Source: Vreelandella profundi
Lineage (GTDB): Bacteria; Pseudomonadota; Gammaproteobacteria; Pseudomonadales; Halomonadaceae
Reading direction: 5' to 3'
DNA length: 64,000 nt
Assembly (NCBI RefSeq): GCF_019722725.1
Contig: NZ_CP077941.1
Span: 1,054,001 to 1,118,000, forward strand
Part shown: one piece after another, positions 17,021-25,906 of the stretch
How the letters are laid out: the number at the start of each line of letters is the position of its first letter
Numbering within the stretch: the first letter of the stretch is position 1
Translations under genes and position numbers: made by a program
Notes under the pieces: generated by a model
What the model saw: the letters and a program-made list of their open reading frames with translations, nothing else
What the model was told of the DNA's origin: nothing
The model's database searches: none

Positions 17021-17057
17021 AAAATGGCCCGCTAGAAGATCTCTAGCGGGCCATTTT
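17021..17057. terminator. Terminator of the M42 peptidase gene
   Basis: A perfect 16-bp stem with a 5-base loop, flanked by A4 and T4 so it can act in both directions. It lies 38 bases after the M42 peptidase stop. Confidence 0.85.
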
Positions 17058-17094
17058 AAAAGGACGTAAAAAGCACTAATAGCGCGGGCGCTGC

Positions 17095-18369
17095 CTACGC
17101 AGGCTTAATCTCTTCGCTTTCATCACTTTCACTGTCAGGCTTATCGCTTCCCTGATGGGTTAACGGGCTTGCTTGATCCAAGCGCGGATGGTTGTCCAAG
17201 AATTCACGCTGTAAGTCTGGAATAGCATCGAGGGCTTGCAGTGTGTGCGTCAGCGCATGAATAGCGGCCAGTACGTCTTGGGTATGGCCGGTTTCCGAGA
17301 TGGTATGCATGTTGCGTATCGGGAAGCCAATAGAAGTGGCGGCGCTGTCGATAGAAGCTAATACTCCCGCCATGCCATCGGTTCCGGTATCAACGCCAAC
17401 AATGTCGCGCTGCAGCGGAATATCATGTTCTTTCGCGGCGCTGGCAATAATACGGTTCAGCTGCTCGCTGGCAATCGATCCCACGGCCATGGTGAAGCCT
17501 TTACCCATCTCTAGCGGCTGCATGCGCTTGTCGCCGATACCCGGTGCGCCCACATAGTCGTGGTTAACATCGACGCCAATCAGTGCGTCGGGCTTCATTT
17601 CCCCGGCCATCACGCGGCTGCCAAAACGGCCAATCTCTTCATAGCTGGCGATCGCAAACAGTACGCGTACGTTTTTCGTGCCGCCAGCCTCGGCGATCAG
17701 GCGTGCTACTTCCGCTGCCACAAAACAACCTAGGCCGTTATCTAAGTAGGCGCCATAAAAGGTGTCGGGGCTAAAGCCGGGGCGAATAGGGCGGTCAAAA
17801 ATAATCGAATCGCCTGGGCGCACACCCAGGTTCAAGACCTGCTGCTTCTTATTCTTGCCATGAATCTGCAGATCCAGATAGATCTGTTCTTTCTTAATAC
17901 CCTTACTGCCATCGCGCTGCGCAGGGTCGGAGAAGTGAATAGCGCCCAGCGCTTCGACCGTACCGCCTTCAATGCTGCGATAGCTACCGGGTTTTTCCGG
18001 GTCTTCGCTAAATAGCTTCACTTCATGACCAATCAACACAGAAGGTAAGAAGGAGTCGGTGTTAATCCAAATCTTGCCGTCTTCACCAATAGAGCGCACC
18101 TGCATACGGATTTTGTCCGCATGGCCGATGATCATCACTTTGAACATGTCATCGCGGTCAGGGTGAGTATCTAGCACCACGCCCGCATTGCCCTTGAACT
18201 GATGAAGATGCCAGCTTTTAGGCGCAAAGCTTTCAAAATGGGGCTTGAGCACGCCGTACGTCATTGCGGCTTCCAAGCCCACAGGGCTCGGCGCGGCAAG
18301 AATATCGCGCATTAATTTGAACTGTGCCTCAGGCATTGGCTGTGTCCAGGGTTTTGCCGTATCGCTCAT
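17095..18369 (-). CDS. M42 family zinc aminopeptidase-like protein
   Basis: A 424-residue protein of the M42 (glutamyl aminopeptidase/cellulase-M) family. Metal-site candidates in order are G-H-A-D (about residue 80), L-D-N-G-L-G-C, the Glu pair in Y-E-E-I-G, D-V-N-H-D and a C-terminal M-H-T-I-S-E-T-G-H. The usual H-x-D-E-I-G reads H-A-D-K-I-R here. The last ~30 residues are very acidic. It resembles the M42 peptidase found with the NAGGN osmoprotectant genes, but none of those partner genes are nearby. Cytosolic, no signal peptide. Confidence 0.88.
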   Translation of the reverse strand: MSDTAKPWTQPMPEAQFKLMRDILAAPSPVGLEAAMTYGVLKPHFESFAPKSWHLHQFKGNAGVVLDTHPDRDDMFKVMIIGHADKIRMQVRSIGEDGKIWINTDSFLPSVLIGHEVKLFSEDPEKPGSYRSIEGGTVEALGAIHFSDPAQRDGSKGIKKEQIYLDLQIHGKNKKQQVLNLGVRPGDSIIFDRPIRPGFSPDTFYGAYLDNGLGCFVAAEVARLIAEAGGTKNVRVLFAIASYEEIGRFGSRVMAGEMKPDALIGVDVNHDYVGAPGIGDKRMQPLEMGKGFTMAVGSIASEQLNRIIASAAKEHDIPLQRDIVGVDTGTDGMAGVLASIDSAATSIGFPIRNMHTISETGHTQDVLAAIHALTHTLQALDAIPDLQREFLDNHPRLDQASPLTHQGSDKPDSESDESEEIKPA

Positions 18370-18548
18370 CGTTTTTGCTCACTCATTAAGGTGGATGTTT
18401 ATCGCCTCTAGTCTGCCAGATTCCGGCCCGCCGTGTAGAAAAAGCCGTGGTGAAGGCTTCGCTGGTTCGTGCTCAACCGGTTAGGCGTCATGACGCGCTG
18501 CCTAAAACGCCTTACTATGTTAATAAATGCATGTCTGTGAATATATGC

Positions 18549-18562
18549 ATGTTAATTAACAT
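18549..18562. promoter_or_regulatory. 14-bp perfect palindrome, candidate operator
   Basis: ATGTTAATTAACAT lies in the gap between the divergent M42 and MFS genes, 33 bases ahead of the MFS start. A related TATGTTAATAAATGCAT sequence occurs about 35 bases upstream, and ATGCATGT occurs twice. It could be a regulator site for the MFS gene. Confidence 0.35.
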
Positions 18563-18594
18563 AACAATAAGTGACGTTGTTTTAGGAGCCCTTG

Positions 18595-19818
18595 ATGACC
18601 GCAGTAACGCTAAGTTCCCGGCGCTTTAAAGTGCTGCTGGCAGGGGTTTTTAGCCAGATATTATGTGTCGGGGTCGCCCGGTTCGCCTATACACCGTTAT
18701 TGCCGGTGATGCAGCAGCAGACCTGGATGAGCGATGCTGATGGCGGCTGGCTTGCGGCGCTTAATTATTCGGGCTACATCCTGGGGGCGGTGCTGGCGGC
18801 ATCCGTGCGCAGTATTTATATCAAGGACACGTTGTACCGGATTGGGTTAGTGCTGGCGGTGCTGACCACCGCTGGTATGGCGTTAACCGATCACTTTTGG
18901 CTATGGGCGGGTCTACGCTTTCTGGCGGGCCTGTCTAGCAGTGGCTCAATGCTACTGGCCTCTGGTCTCATTCTCCACTGGCTGATTCAGCATCGTCAGC
19001 GCGGCGAGCTAGGTATTCATTTTGCCGGGGTGGGTTTGGGCATTATAGTCGCGGCGCTAGCGGTCGAGATGATGCTCCAGCTTTCGCTTAATTGGCAGAC
19101 CCAATGGTGGGGCTTTAGTGTGCTGGGTGCTGTGCTGCTAGTGCCAGCATGGCGGTGGCTGCCACGCCCGGTAAAACCCTTACTTGGCGCAGGTGAGGCA
19201 AGTGCATCCCCCGTTATGCCGCCTTCGCGTACGTTTATGCGCTTGATGTTGCCTGCCTATTTCTGTGCAGGCTACGGCTATGTCATCAGCGCCACGTTTA
19301 TTGTCACAATTGTGGAGCGCGAGCCGCTGCTGGTGGGGGCGGGCAACTGGACGTTTGCCCTGGTGGGCTTAGCGGCAGCCCCTGCGGTGATGCTTTGGGA
19401 TTTGATCGCCCGGCGGATAGGCTATTTGGGCGCACTGATTGTCGCGATGCTGATACAAGCCGTCGGCATCGTGCTGCCCGCCATAACTTCAAGCCTGGCC
19501 GGCATACTGCTGAGCGCCGTGCTGTATGGCGGTACCTTCCTTGGCTGTGTCAGCCTTGTGTTGACCATGGCGGGCAGGCTGTATCCATCAAGCCCCGCAC
19601 GCTTGATGGGCCAGATGACCCTAGCTTATGGCGCGGCACAAATTTGTGCGCCGGCGTTAACCGGTATGCTGGCAGAGGCGTCAGGGCATTATAGCGTTGG
19701 GCTTTGGCTGGCCGGCGGTTTTGTGATAATTGGCGCAGCGCTGTTGGCCTGGCTGCGCCAAGTGGATCAAACTGCTCAGCGTTTGGATGCCGCGGCTAAA
19801 GCCTCCGTGTATGCCTAA
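18595..19818 (+). CDS. YbfB/YjiJ family MFS transporter
   Basis: A 407-residue inner-membrane transporter with 12 predicted hydrophobic segments. The opening V-G-V-A-R-F-A-Y-T-P-L-L-P-V-M-Q and L-N-Y-x-G-Y-x-x-G segments are typical of the YbfB/YjiJ branch of the major facilitator superfamily. No substrate is established for most of these proteins. ATG 18595 follows TAGGAG by six bases; a TTG directly ahead of it is less likely. Confidence 0.9.
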   Translation: MTAVTLSSRRFKVLLAGVFSQILCVGVARFAYTPLLPVMQQQTWMSDADGGWLAALNYSGYILGAVLAASVRSIYIKDTLYRIGLVLAVLTTAGMALTDHFWLWAGLRFLAGLSSSGSMLLASGLILHWLIQHRQRGELGIHFAGVGLGIIVAALAVEMMLQLSLNWQTQWWGFSVLGAVLLVPAWRWLPRPVKPLLGAGEASASPVMPPSRTFMRLMLPAYFCAGYGYVISATFIVTIVEREPLLVGAGNWTFALVGLAAAPAVMLWDLIARRIGYLGALIVAMLIQAVGIVLPAITSSLAGILLSAVLYGGTFLGCVSLVLTMAGRLYPSSPARLMGQMTLAYGAAQICAPALTGMLAEASGHYSVGLWLAGGFVIIGAALLAWLRQVDQTAQRLDAAAKASVYA

Positions 19819-19932
19819 TTAATGAAATCGATTGCGTGAAGCGGGTTGAGAGATCGGCATTTGCAGTAGATCTGCGTTAAGTCCGGCAGGCTGCTAGAAT
19901 AGGCGCCTTTTTATGACAGGATAAATGCGCTA

Positions 19933-21396
19933 ATGACCTCATCTGGGCAACCTCGCACTCAGTGGCTAGGCCGCTGGGGGTTTATGTTGGCAGCAACCGG
20001 CTCGGCGGTTGGGCTAGGCAATATCTGGAAATTCCCGTATATCACTGGGGAGTTTGGTGGCGGGGCCTTCGTCTTGGTTTATCTAGCGTGTATCTTTGCC
20101 GTCGGTGTGCCGGTAATGATGGCGGAGATTGCCTTTGGGCGACGTGGGCGCGGCAGCCCCGTGGACGCTATTCGACGCGTGGTCAATGAGTCTGGCCGCT
20201 CCTCTGCGTGGTCATTGATTGGCTGGATGGCGATGCTGTGCGGCTTTATGGTGCTATCGTTTTATGTGGTTGTGGCCGGTTGGTCATTTGCCTATTTGTG
20301 GAAGATGCTGACCGGCGGGCTTTCAGCCAGCAACGTTGATGATATGGCGGCGGTGTTTGGCGCTAATAATGCTAACCCGCTCAACCTTGGTTTCTGGAGT
20401 ACCTTTGTCACGCTGCTTACGATGCTCATTGTGGGCAAAGGCGTGCAGCGCGGCATTGAAAAAAGCGTCAGCTGGATGATGCCAGGGCTGGTTGTCATGC
20501 TGGTCGTGCTGATTGGCTTTGGACTATTTTCCGGTGGCTTTGGCGCGGCGGTGAGCTTTCTATTCTCTTTCAATGCCGGCAGCCTCTCCAGTGAGGGCAT
20601 GTTGGCAGCGCTCGGACACGCCTTCTTCACGCTCTCACTTGCCTCTGGCGCGATTCTGACCTACGGCAGCTACCTGCCCAAGGACGCCTCTATTGGCCGC
20701 ACCACGGTGAGCGTTGCCGTCGCCGATACGGTCGTTGCTTTGATGGCGGGCCTGGCGATTTTCCCCGTCATTTTTGCTAACGGAATGAACCCTGGTGAAG
20801 GCCCTGGGCTGATCTTTATGAGCCTGCCGCTGGCCTTCCAGGCGATGCCGCTGGGTACGCTATTTGGCATCTTATTCTTCTTAATGCTTTCTATGGCGGC
20901 GTTGACCTCCGCTATTTCCATGGTGGAAGCCACGGTCTCTTGGCTATGCGATAACAAAGGGTTGTCGCGCCCGGCCGCTGCTTGGGCAACGGGTATTGTG
21001 CTGTGGCTGATCAGTACCCTGGCAATGCTGTCGTTTAATCTGGGCGCTGATTGGACGCTGGCGGGAAAAACCTTTTTCGACTGGCTGGACTACCTGACGT
21101 CACGCTGGATGATGCCGCTGGGTGGGTTGGGCATGGTAGTGCTGGCAGGCTATGTATTAAAAAGCGAGACCTTTCGCGATGAGCTGGGGCTGGCGCCGCT
21201 ATCCTATGCGCTGTGGCTGACCATGGTGCGCTACGTGAGTCCGCTCGGTATTGTGGTGATTTTTGTCGACGCGCTCGGCGTTTATCAGGTTTCGTTTGCC
21301 GCGCACTGGCCGTGGCTCCTGGCAATCTTGGTTGCTATGGCGATCCTCGGTGAAATCCTCAGTCCGCGGCTACGTCATGCCCTCAAGTCTGTTTAA
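19933..21396 (+). CDS. Sodium-dependent NSS family (SNF) transporter
   Basis: A 487-residue membrane protein with about 11-12 segments. The first helix carries the neurotransmitter:sodium symporter signature (A-A-T-G-S-A-V-G-L-G-N-I-W-K-F-P), which forms the sodium and substrate site. G-G-G-A-F follows it. The 11-12 TM layout and length fit bacterial amino-acid NSS carriers such as MhsT. The substrate is most likely a hydrophobic or neutral amino acid, by family. Its stop lies four bases from the stop of the convergent unknown membrane-protein gene. Confidence 0.93.
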   Translation: MTSSGQPRTQWLGRWGFMLAATGSAVGLGNIWKFPYITGEFGGGAFVLVYLACIFAVGVPVMMAEIAFGRRGRGSPVDAIRRVVNESGRSSAWSLIGWMAMLCGFMVLSFYVVVAGWSFAYLWKMLTGGLSASNVDDMAAVFGANNANPLNLGFWSTFVTLLTMLIVGKGVQRGIEKSVSWMMPGLVVMLVVLIGFGLFSGGFGAAVSFLFSFNAGSLSSEGMLAALGHAFFTLSLASGAILTYGSYLPKDASIGRTTVSVAVADTVVALMAGLAIFPVIFANGMNPGEGPGLIFMSLPLAFQAMPLGTLFGILFFLMLSMAALTSAISMVEATVSWLCDNKGLSRPAAAWATGIVLWLISTLAMLSFNLGADWTLAGKTFFDWLDYLTSRWMMPLGGLGMVVLAGYVLKSETFRDELGLAPLSYALWLTMVRYVSPLGIVVIFVDALGVYQVSFAAHWPWLLAILVAMAILGEILSPRLRHALKSV

Positions 21397-21400
21397 ACCG

Positions 21401-22510
21401 TTACGGCACCTCGCCTGATAACAGACGCTGCTGCTGGGCCTTCACATCCTTCTCTAGCAGCGGCGTTTGACACGTCGCAAATACTTCTTTTAAAAATCGC
21501 TTCCTCGCACCACGGTAGGTGCCGCTGAGCAGCGCCGTCTGGGTAAGTGCGCTGAGCAGCGTATGCCGTGACGGGCCCGTTAGCTGCGCGTAGTCGTGGA
21601 GCGCAGCTGGCCAATCAACGTCAATAGCCTGCGGTTTGTCGGGCAGGCTGTCTAGCAGACGGGCCAGAAGCAGTACTAAATTCGGATGCGGGTGCTGGTT
21701 GCGCATAATGAGCTCACCCACCCCTTGTGCCACTAAGCCGCGAGTATGAGCGTCGCTGTCAGCTAGCGTTGCCATTAACTGCTTTATTAGCGCTGGCCCT
21801 CGGGCCTGTAAGTAGGCTTCTTGAATAATACTTGCGGCAATCCAGGCGTTCCAAATAGCGTACAGGGGCCCTGTTAACACGGGCAGAAAACCGCGCAGCG
21901 TCAGGCGGCCTAATAAGCGGCGTAGCAGTAAACGAAGCAGGAAGCTGCTTAAGCTGATTTTTAAGCGATAAAGCAGGGCCCTGGCGGTTATTTTCCAGCC
22001 CTGCAGGTAGGCATGTGGGTCAACGCCATAGATAAGACTGCCCGGGCTTGGGTACTCCAGGGCTGCCCGTGAAACGCCGTGTACCGTCAGTTGAATATCC
22101 GGTTCTAGCGGTTCGGTTTGGCCATAGTGCAAGCCTGCCAAGCGCGTAATGTTCGCGACGCCGCGTAGCGCATTCCAGTACAAGAAGCCAATTTCTAGCG
22201 CGGTAATGCTGCCTGCCACGGCCATGTAGCCGGCCCAGTAGGGAAGCTGATCTCTGAAACTCAGCGCATTCCAATTATCGGTGGCAAATTCACGCATCCA
22301 CCATTCCGCGCCGCCAATCAGCGTGCCGGAAATCATCCCGGCAACCGCCGCCCAGGTGATAATCCAGCGCCGTGCGCGTTTCAGCGCCTGCGGGTTGGGT
22401 GCTGCCAGTGCCGGATGGCGGCGAAAGTAGCCTTGTATATAGCGGTTTGCCCACCGCTGCGCTAGGCCAGGTGCTGGAGCGTACTCTTGATCGGGACGAG
22501 AGAGGGGCAT
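21401..22510 (-). CDS. Unknown membrane protein downstream of umuC
   Basis: About 369 residues from ATG 22510. I do not recognise the family with confidence. Two hydrophobic segments near residues 50-70 and 90-115 would anchor it. Another hydrophobic, Arg/Leu-rich stretch lies near 190-215, followed by an amphipathic region around 225-250. The C-terminal ~120 residues look helical and soluble. An in-frame GTG at 22570 would make it overlap the end of umuC by 19 bases. Neither start has a clear ribosome binding site, so translational coupling to umuC is likely. Its place after umuDC could put it under SOS control. Confidence 0.75.
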   Translation of the reverse strand: MPLSRPDQEYAPAPGLAQRWANRYIQGYFRRHPALAAPNPQALKRARRWIITWAAVAGMISGTLIGGAEWWMREFATDNWNALSFRDQLPYWAGYMAVAGSITALEIGFLYWNALRGVANITRLAGLHYGQTEPLEPDIQLTVHGVSRAALEYPSPGSLIYGVDPHAYLQGWKITARALLYRLKISLSSFLLRLLLRRLLGRLTLRGFLPVLTGPLYAIWNAWIAASIIQEAYLQARGPALIKQLMATLADSDAHTRGLVAQGVGELIMRNQHPHPNLVLLLARLLDSLPDKPQAIDVDWPAALHDYAQLTGPSRHTLLSALTQTALLSGTYRGARKRFLKEVFATCQTPLLEKDVKAQQQRLLSGEVP

Positions 22511-22551
22511 AGAGGCAACGTTATTCGGGCAATGGATGCCTAGGGTAGCGG

Positions 22552-23856
22552 TTACGTCCGTGAAGTACACGCATCGATAGCGCCAGGATGAGTGCCTGCC
22601 TGCATTAACTCATCCCAGCGCGTAGTGAAACGAGGCGAGCGATGGGCGCAGCGCAGCTGCCAGGCGGCCGGCGCATTGGTCATGCCAAAACTAATCGTTC
22701 CTTGTCCCATTTGCTGATTGATCTGGTCCACGGTTGCCATCAGCAGTGGATGATGATGGTGGTGGGGCGTTGGCCCTAACAGTGACAGCTGGTGTCGCTC
22801 GGCATCGACTAAGTCGACGAGCATTACACCAGCCTTCATAAAGTGGTGATGGGGGCGGTACATTTGCTCCAGCCCTTGGCGAACCGCATCAAGGATAGCG
22901 CGGGTATCGTCGCTGGGCGACGGCAGGGCGATTAGCGCCTGCGGGAAGTATGGCGGCTGATCGCGACGGTGGCGGTTGGTATTAAGAAATACCATCACGG
23001 CGCTGGCTAAGCTACGCTGCTCGCGCAGCTTTTCAGCGCTACGCTGGGCGTGTCGGCGTAGGGCGTTATGCACTTGTGTAAAGTCGCCAGTCGATTTACC
23101 AAACGAGCGCGATGTCATAATGCGCTGGCGCGGCAGATCCAATGCGTTCATTGTTAAACATGGCGTGCCGCGTAGCTCAAGCGCCGTGCGTGCGAGCACT
23201 ACTGAGAAACGCTTACGCAGCTGTTTTTCATCGCTTTCTCTTAATTCCCAGGCGGTACTCACGCCGCTAATGGCTAGGCGCTCGGCCAGCCGATGCCCGA
23301 CGCCCCACACGCTGCTCACCGGCGTACGCTTGAGCAGCGCCTCCGTCTTGTGATCCTGCCCTCCAAGTAGACAAACGCCTTGGTAGTAAGGATCTTGCTT
23401 AGCAACGTGGTTAGCCAGTTTGGCGAGCGTGTGCGTGGGGGCCAGCCCAACGCATACCGGCAGGCCTAAATGACGCCGAATGCGCTGACGCAGCTTGCGC
23501 CCTAGAGCCTCACACTGCTCCGTCGTGAAACCGTCTAAATAGACGAACATTTCATCGATTGAGTAAGGGGCAACGTCCGGGCAGGCATTGCGCAGCAGCT
23601 GAGTCAGCCGTGCTGACATATCGCCGTAAAGTTCGTAGTTAGACGACAGCAGGTGGATCTCGCCACGCTGACGCAGCTCTTCAAGCTTAAACGCCGGTGT
23701 CCCCATGGGAATATCCAGCGCTTTAAGTTCAGCTGAACGGGCGATAATGCACCCATCGTTATTCGACATAACACCGACAGGCTTGCTTTCGAGCTTGGGC
23801 TGAAAGATACGCTCGCAGCTGACGTAGAAATTATTGGCATCCACTAAGCCAATCAT
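22552..23856 (-). CDS. umuC: DNA polymerase V catalytic subunit UmuC
   Basis: A 434-residue Y-family translesion polymerase. The start M-I-G-L-V-D-A-N-N-F-Y-x-S-C-E-R carries the first catalytic Asp, and Y-S-I-D-E-M-F (about residue 98) carries the Asp-Glu pair of the palm. S-N-N-D-G-C-I-I-A-R lies in the fingers. The little-finger region follows to about 350, and the length matches UmuC (422 in E. coli). It acts with processed UmuD in error-prone replication past lesions. It starts nine bases after the umuD stop and is expected to be LexA-controlled through the site upstream of umuD. Confidence 0.96.
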   Translation of the reverse strand: MIGLVDANNFYVSCERIFQPKLESKPVGVMSNNDGCIIARSAELKALDIPMGTPAFKLEELRQRGEIHLLSSNYELYGDMSARLTQLLRNACPDVAPYSIDEMFVYLDGFTTEQCEALGRKLRQRIRRHLGLPVCVGLAPTHTLAKLANHVAKQDPYYQGVCLLGGQDHKTEALLKRTPVSSVWGVGHRLAERLAISGVSTAWELRESDEKQLRKRFSVVLARTALELRGTPCLTMNALDLPRQRIMTSRSFGKSTGDFTQVHNALRRHAQRSAEKLREQRSLASAVMVFLNTNRHRRDQPPYFPQALIALPSPSDDTRAILDAVRQGLEQMYRPHHHFMKAGVMLVDLVDAERHQLSLLGPTPHHHHHPLLMATVDQINQQMGQGTISFGMTNAPAAWQLRCAHRSPRFTTRWDELMQAGTHPGAIDACTSRT

Positions 23857-23865
23857 CTTAAGCCC

Positions 23866-24309
23866 TCATCTCAAATATTCATGCACGACGGCGCGCACCA
23901 CGCCCCATAGCTGGCAGTCGGTGCCTTCAAGCGGCAGGGGCGGATAATGCGGATGGGCAGAGCAAAGATGCGGTGTACCTTGATAGAGCGCGTAGCGTTT
24001 AATCAACACTTCGCCGTCAAACATTGCCACCAATATATGCCCTAAGCGAGGTTTTACTCCTCGGTCGACAATCAGTAAATCGCCGTCAAAAATACCCCAG
24101 CCTTCCATGCTGTCGCCCGCGGCGGTGATATAAAACGTCTCAGTAGGGTTTTTTATCAACCGTGTGTTGAGGTCTAGCGTGCGTGGCTCATAATCCTGCG
24201 CAGGCGAAGGAAAACCGCTAAACCCCGCTCGCCCCGTCAACGTTAGATAAGGCTGCGGCTGAGATATTAACGGCAAGGCAGGGATGAGTAGAGAGTGCTG
24301 GCCCGGCAT
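23866..24309 (-). CDS. umuD: UmuD-type SOS mutagenesis autoprotease
   Basis: A 147-residue S24 (LexA/UmuD) peptidase. The catalytic serine is S67 in A-G-D-S-M and the general-base lysine is K104 in V-L-I-K-R-Y. RecA-stimulated self-cleavage should fall before G-F-P-S-P near residue 31. The residue ahead of that Gly is Ser instead of the usual Cys or Ala. Cleavage turns the protein into the UmuD' subunit of polymerase V. I start at ATG 24309, with AGGA eight bases upstream; an ATG at 24318 is directly abutted by AGG. It forms an operon with umuC. Confidence 0.94.
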   Translation of the reverse strand: MPGQHSLLIPALPLISQPQPYLTLTGRAGFSGFPSPAQDYEPRTLDLNTRLIKNPTETFYITAAGDSMEGWGIFDGDLLIVDRGVKPRLGHILVAMFDGEVLIKRYALYQGTPHLCSAHPHYPPLPLEGTDCQLWGVVRAVVHEYLR

Positions 24310-24334
24310 TGTCGGCATCCTGGCTGGTTAAAAT

Positions 24335-24350
24335 ATGTATGAATATACAG
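24335..24350 (-). promoter_or_regulatory. LexA (SOS) box upstream of umuDC
   Basis: On the minus strand CTGTATATTCATACAT matches the consensus CTGT-N8-ACAG in all but the last base. The two bases before it (TA) extend the match. It is 26 bases ahead of the chosen umuD start, so LexA would block the promoter. Confidence 0.85.
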
Positions 24351-24578
24351 TATTCGATCTTGGCGACAAAAATGCAAGTCATCAGGGATGAGGTGGATAG
24401 CAATCTAAAGATGCGCGAGCTGAAGCTGCTTCTCACAGATACTTACCACCAAGCCCTAAAGATGAATGCTGTTCACTAACAACCTGACGCGGATGCGATG
24501 AAAGTCGCGTCAGGCTGCGTTATGATAGCGCCCTCGCTTCTTCCATGATGACTCTTTCTCGTTACGAGGTGCCTGCCG

Positions 24579-25844
24579 ATGTTCAGCCGCGATATGACAA
24601 TTTCCGGATTTGATGATGTGCTTTTTGATGCCATGCAGAAAGAAGTAGCACGCCAAGAAGCCCACATCGAACTGATTGCTTCTGAAAACTACGCCAGCCC
24701 CCGCGTACTGGAAGCGCAAGGCAGCCAGCTAACCAATAAATACGCCGAAGGCTATCCCGGTAAGCGCTACTACGGCGGCTGCGAATTCGTCGATATTGCT
24801 GAAAATCTGGCCATTGATTACGCCAAAGAGCTGTTTGGCGCAACCTATGTCAACGTTCAGCCGCATTCTGGCTCCCAGGCCAATAGCGCTGTTTTTTTAG
24901 CGCTCGTTAAGCCCGGCGATACCATTCTAGGGATGAGCCTGGATGCAGGGGGGCACCTGACCCACGGTGCCAAGCCAAGCTTTTCAGGCAGGCACTTCAA
25001 TGCCATTCAGTACGGTTTGAATGAGCAGGGCTTGATCGACTATGACCAAGTGGCCGCGCTTGCTCGCGAGCACAAGCCGAAAATGATCATCGCCGGTTTT
25101 TCCGCGTATTCTCAGATCGTTGATTGGGCCAAGTTCCGCGAAATCGCCGATGAAGTGGGCGCTTACCTACTGGTAGATATGGCTCACGTGGCAGGTCTTG
25201 TCGCGGCGGGTGTCTATCCAAGCCCGTTGCCCCATGCCCACGTGGTGACATCTACCACCCATAAAACGCTACGCGGCCCGCGTAGCGGTGTGATTCTCTC
25301 GGCGGAAAACGACGCTGATATCGAGAAAAAGCTGCAGTCAGCGGTGTTCCCTGGAGGTCAGGGCGGCCCGTTGATGCACGTGATTGCCGCTAAAGCGATC
25401 TGCTTCAAAGAAGCCATGGAGCCCGAATTCAAAACCTACCAGCAGCAGGTGGTTAAAAACGCTCAGGCAATGGCCAAGGTGTTTATTGATCGCGGTTATG
25501 ACATCGTTTCTGGCGGCACCGAAGATCATCTCTTTCTGCTGTCGCTGATCAAGCAAGGCGTTACCGGCAAAGATGCGGATGCGGCACTCGGTCGTGCTCA
25601 CATTACGGTTAACAAAAATGCTGTACCCAACGATCCACAAAGCCCGTTTGTAACCTCAGGTTTGCGTATTGGTACGCCTGCGGTGACCACGCGTGGTTTC
25701 GGGGAGCAAGAGTGCAGCACGCTGGCTGGCTGGATCTGCGATATTCTGGATGTGTTAGCCAAAGGCGAAGACACCAGCGCCATTGAAGCGCAGGTGTTGG
25801 ACAAAGTCGCTGAGGTTTGTGCGCGGCTGCCTGTTTATAAGTAA
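24579..25844 (+). CDS. glyA: Serine hydroxymethyltransferase
   Basis: A 421-residue PLP enzyme that interconverts serine and glycine while loading one-carbon units on tetrahydrofolate. The PLP lysine is K229 in [11 protein letters not shown]. Family motifs such as [23 protein letters not shown] and [10 protein letters not shown] are intact. The length matches E. coli GlyA. A GAGGT ribosome binding site lies eight bases ahead of the ATG. A hairpin (24483-24514) sits upstream, near a TATGAT -10-like sequence; its role is unclear. Confidence 0.98.
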   Translation: MFSRDMTISGFDDVLFDAMQKEVARQEAHIELIASENYASPRVLEAQGSQLTNKYAEGYPGKRYYGGCEFVDIAENLAIDYAKELFGATYVNVQPHSGSQANSAVFLALVKPGDTILGMSLDAGGHLTHGAKPSFSGRHFNAIQYGLNEQGLIDYDQVAALAREHKPKMIIAGFSAYSQIVDWAKFREIADEVGAYLLVDMAHVAGLVAAGVYPSPLPHAHVVTSTTHKTLRGPRSGVILSAENDADIEKKLQSAVFPGGQGGPLMHVIAAKAICFKEAMEPEFKTYQQQVVKNAQAMAKVFIDRGYDIVSGGTEDHLFLLSLIKQGVTGKDADAALGRAHITVNKNAVPNDPQSPFVTSGLRIGTPAVTTRGFGEQECSTLAGWICDILDVLAKGEDTSAIEAQVLDKVAEVCARLPVYK

Positions 25845-25868
25845 ACGTCACATTGGCGCTTATGTGAA

Positions 25869-25896
25869 AAGAGGCCCTGTTAATTCAGGGCCTCTT
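25869..25896. terminator. Bidirectional terminator between glyA and the glycosyltransferase
   Basis: A perfect 11-bp stem (AAGAGGCCCTG arm) with a 6-base loop. On the minus strand TTTTC follows, on the plus strand TTGCTT. It serves the two convergent genes. Confidence 0.8.
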
Positions 25897-25906
25897 GCTT
25901 AGATAC

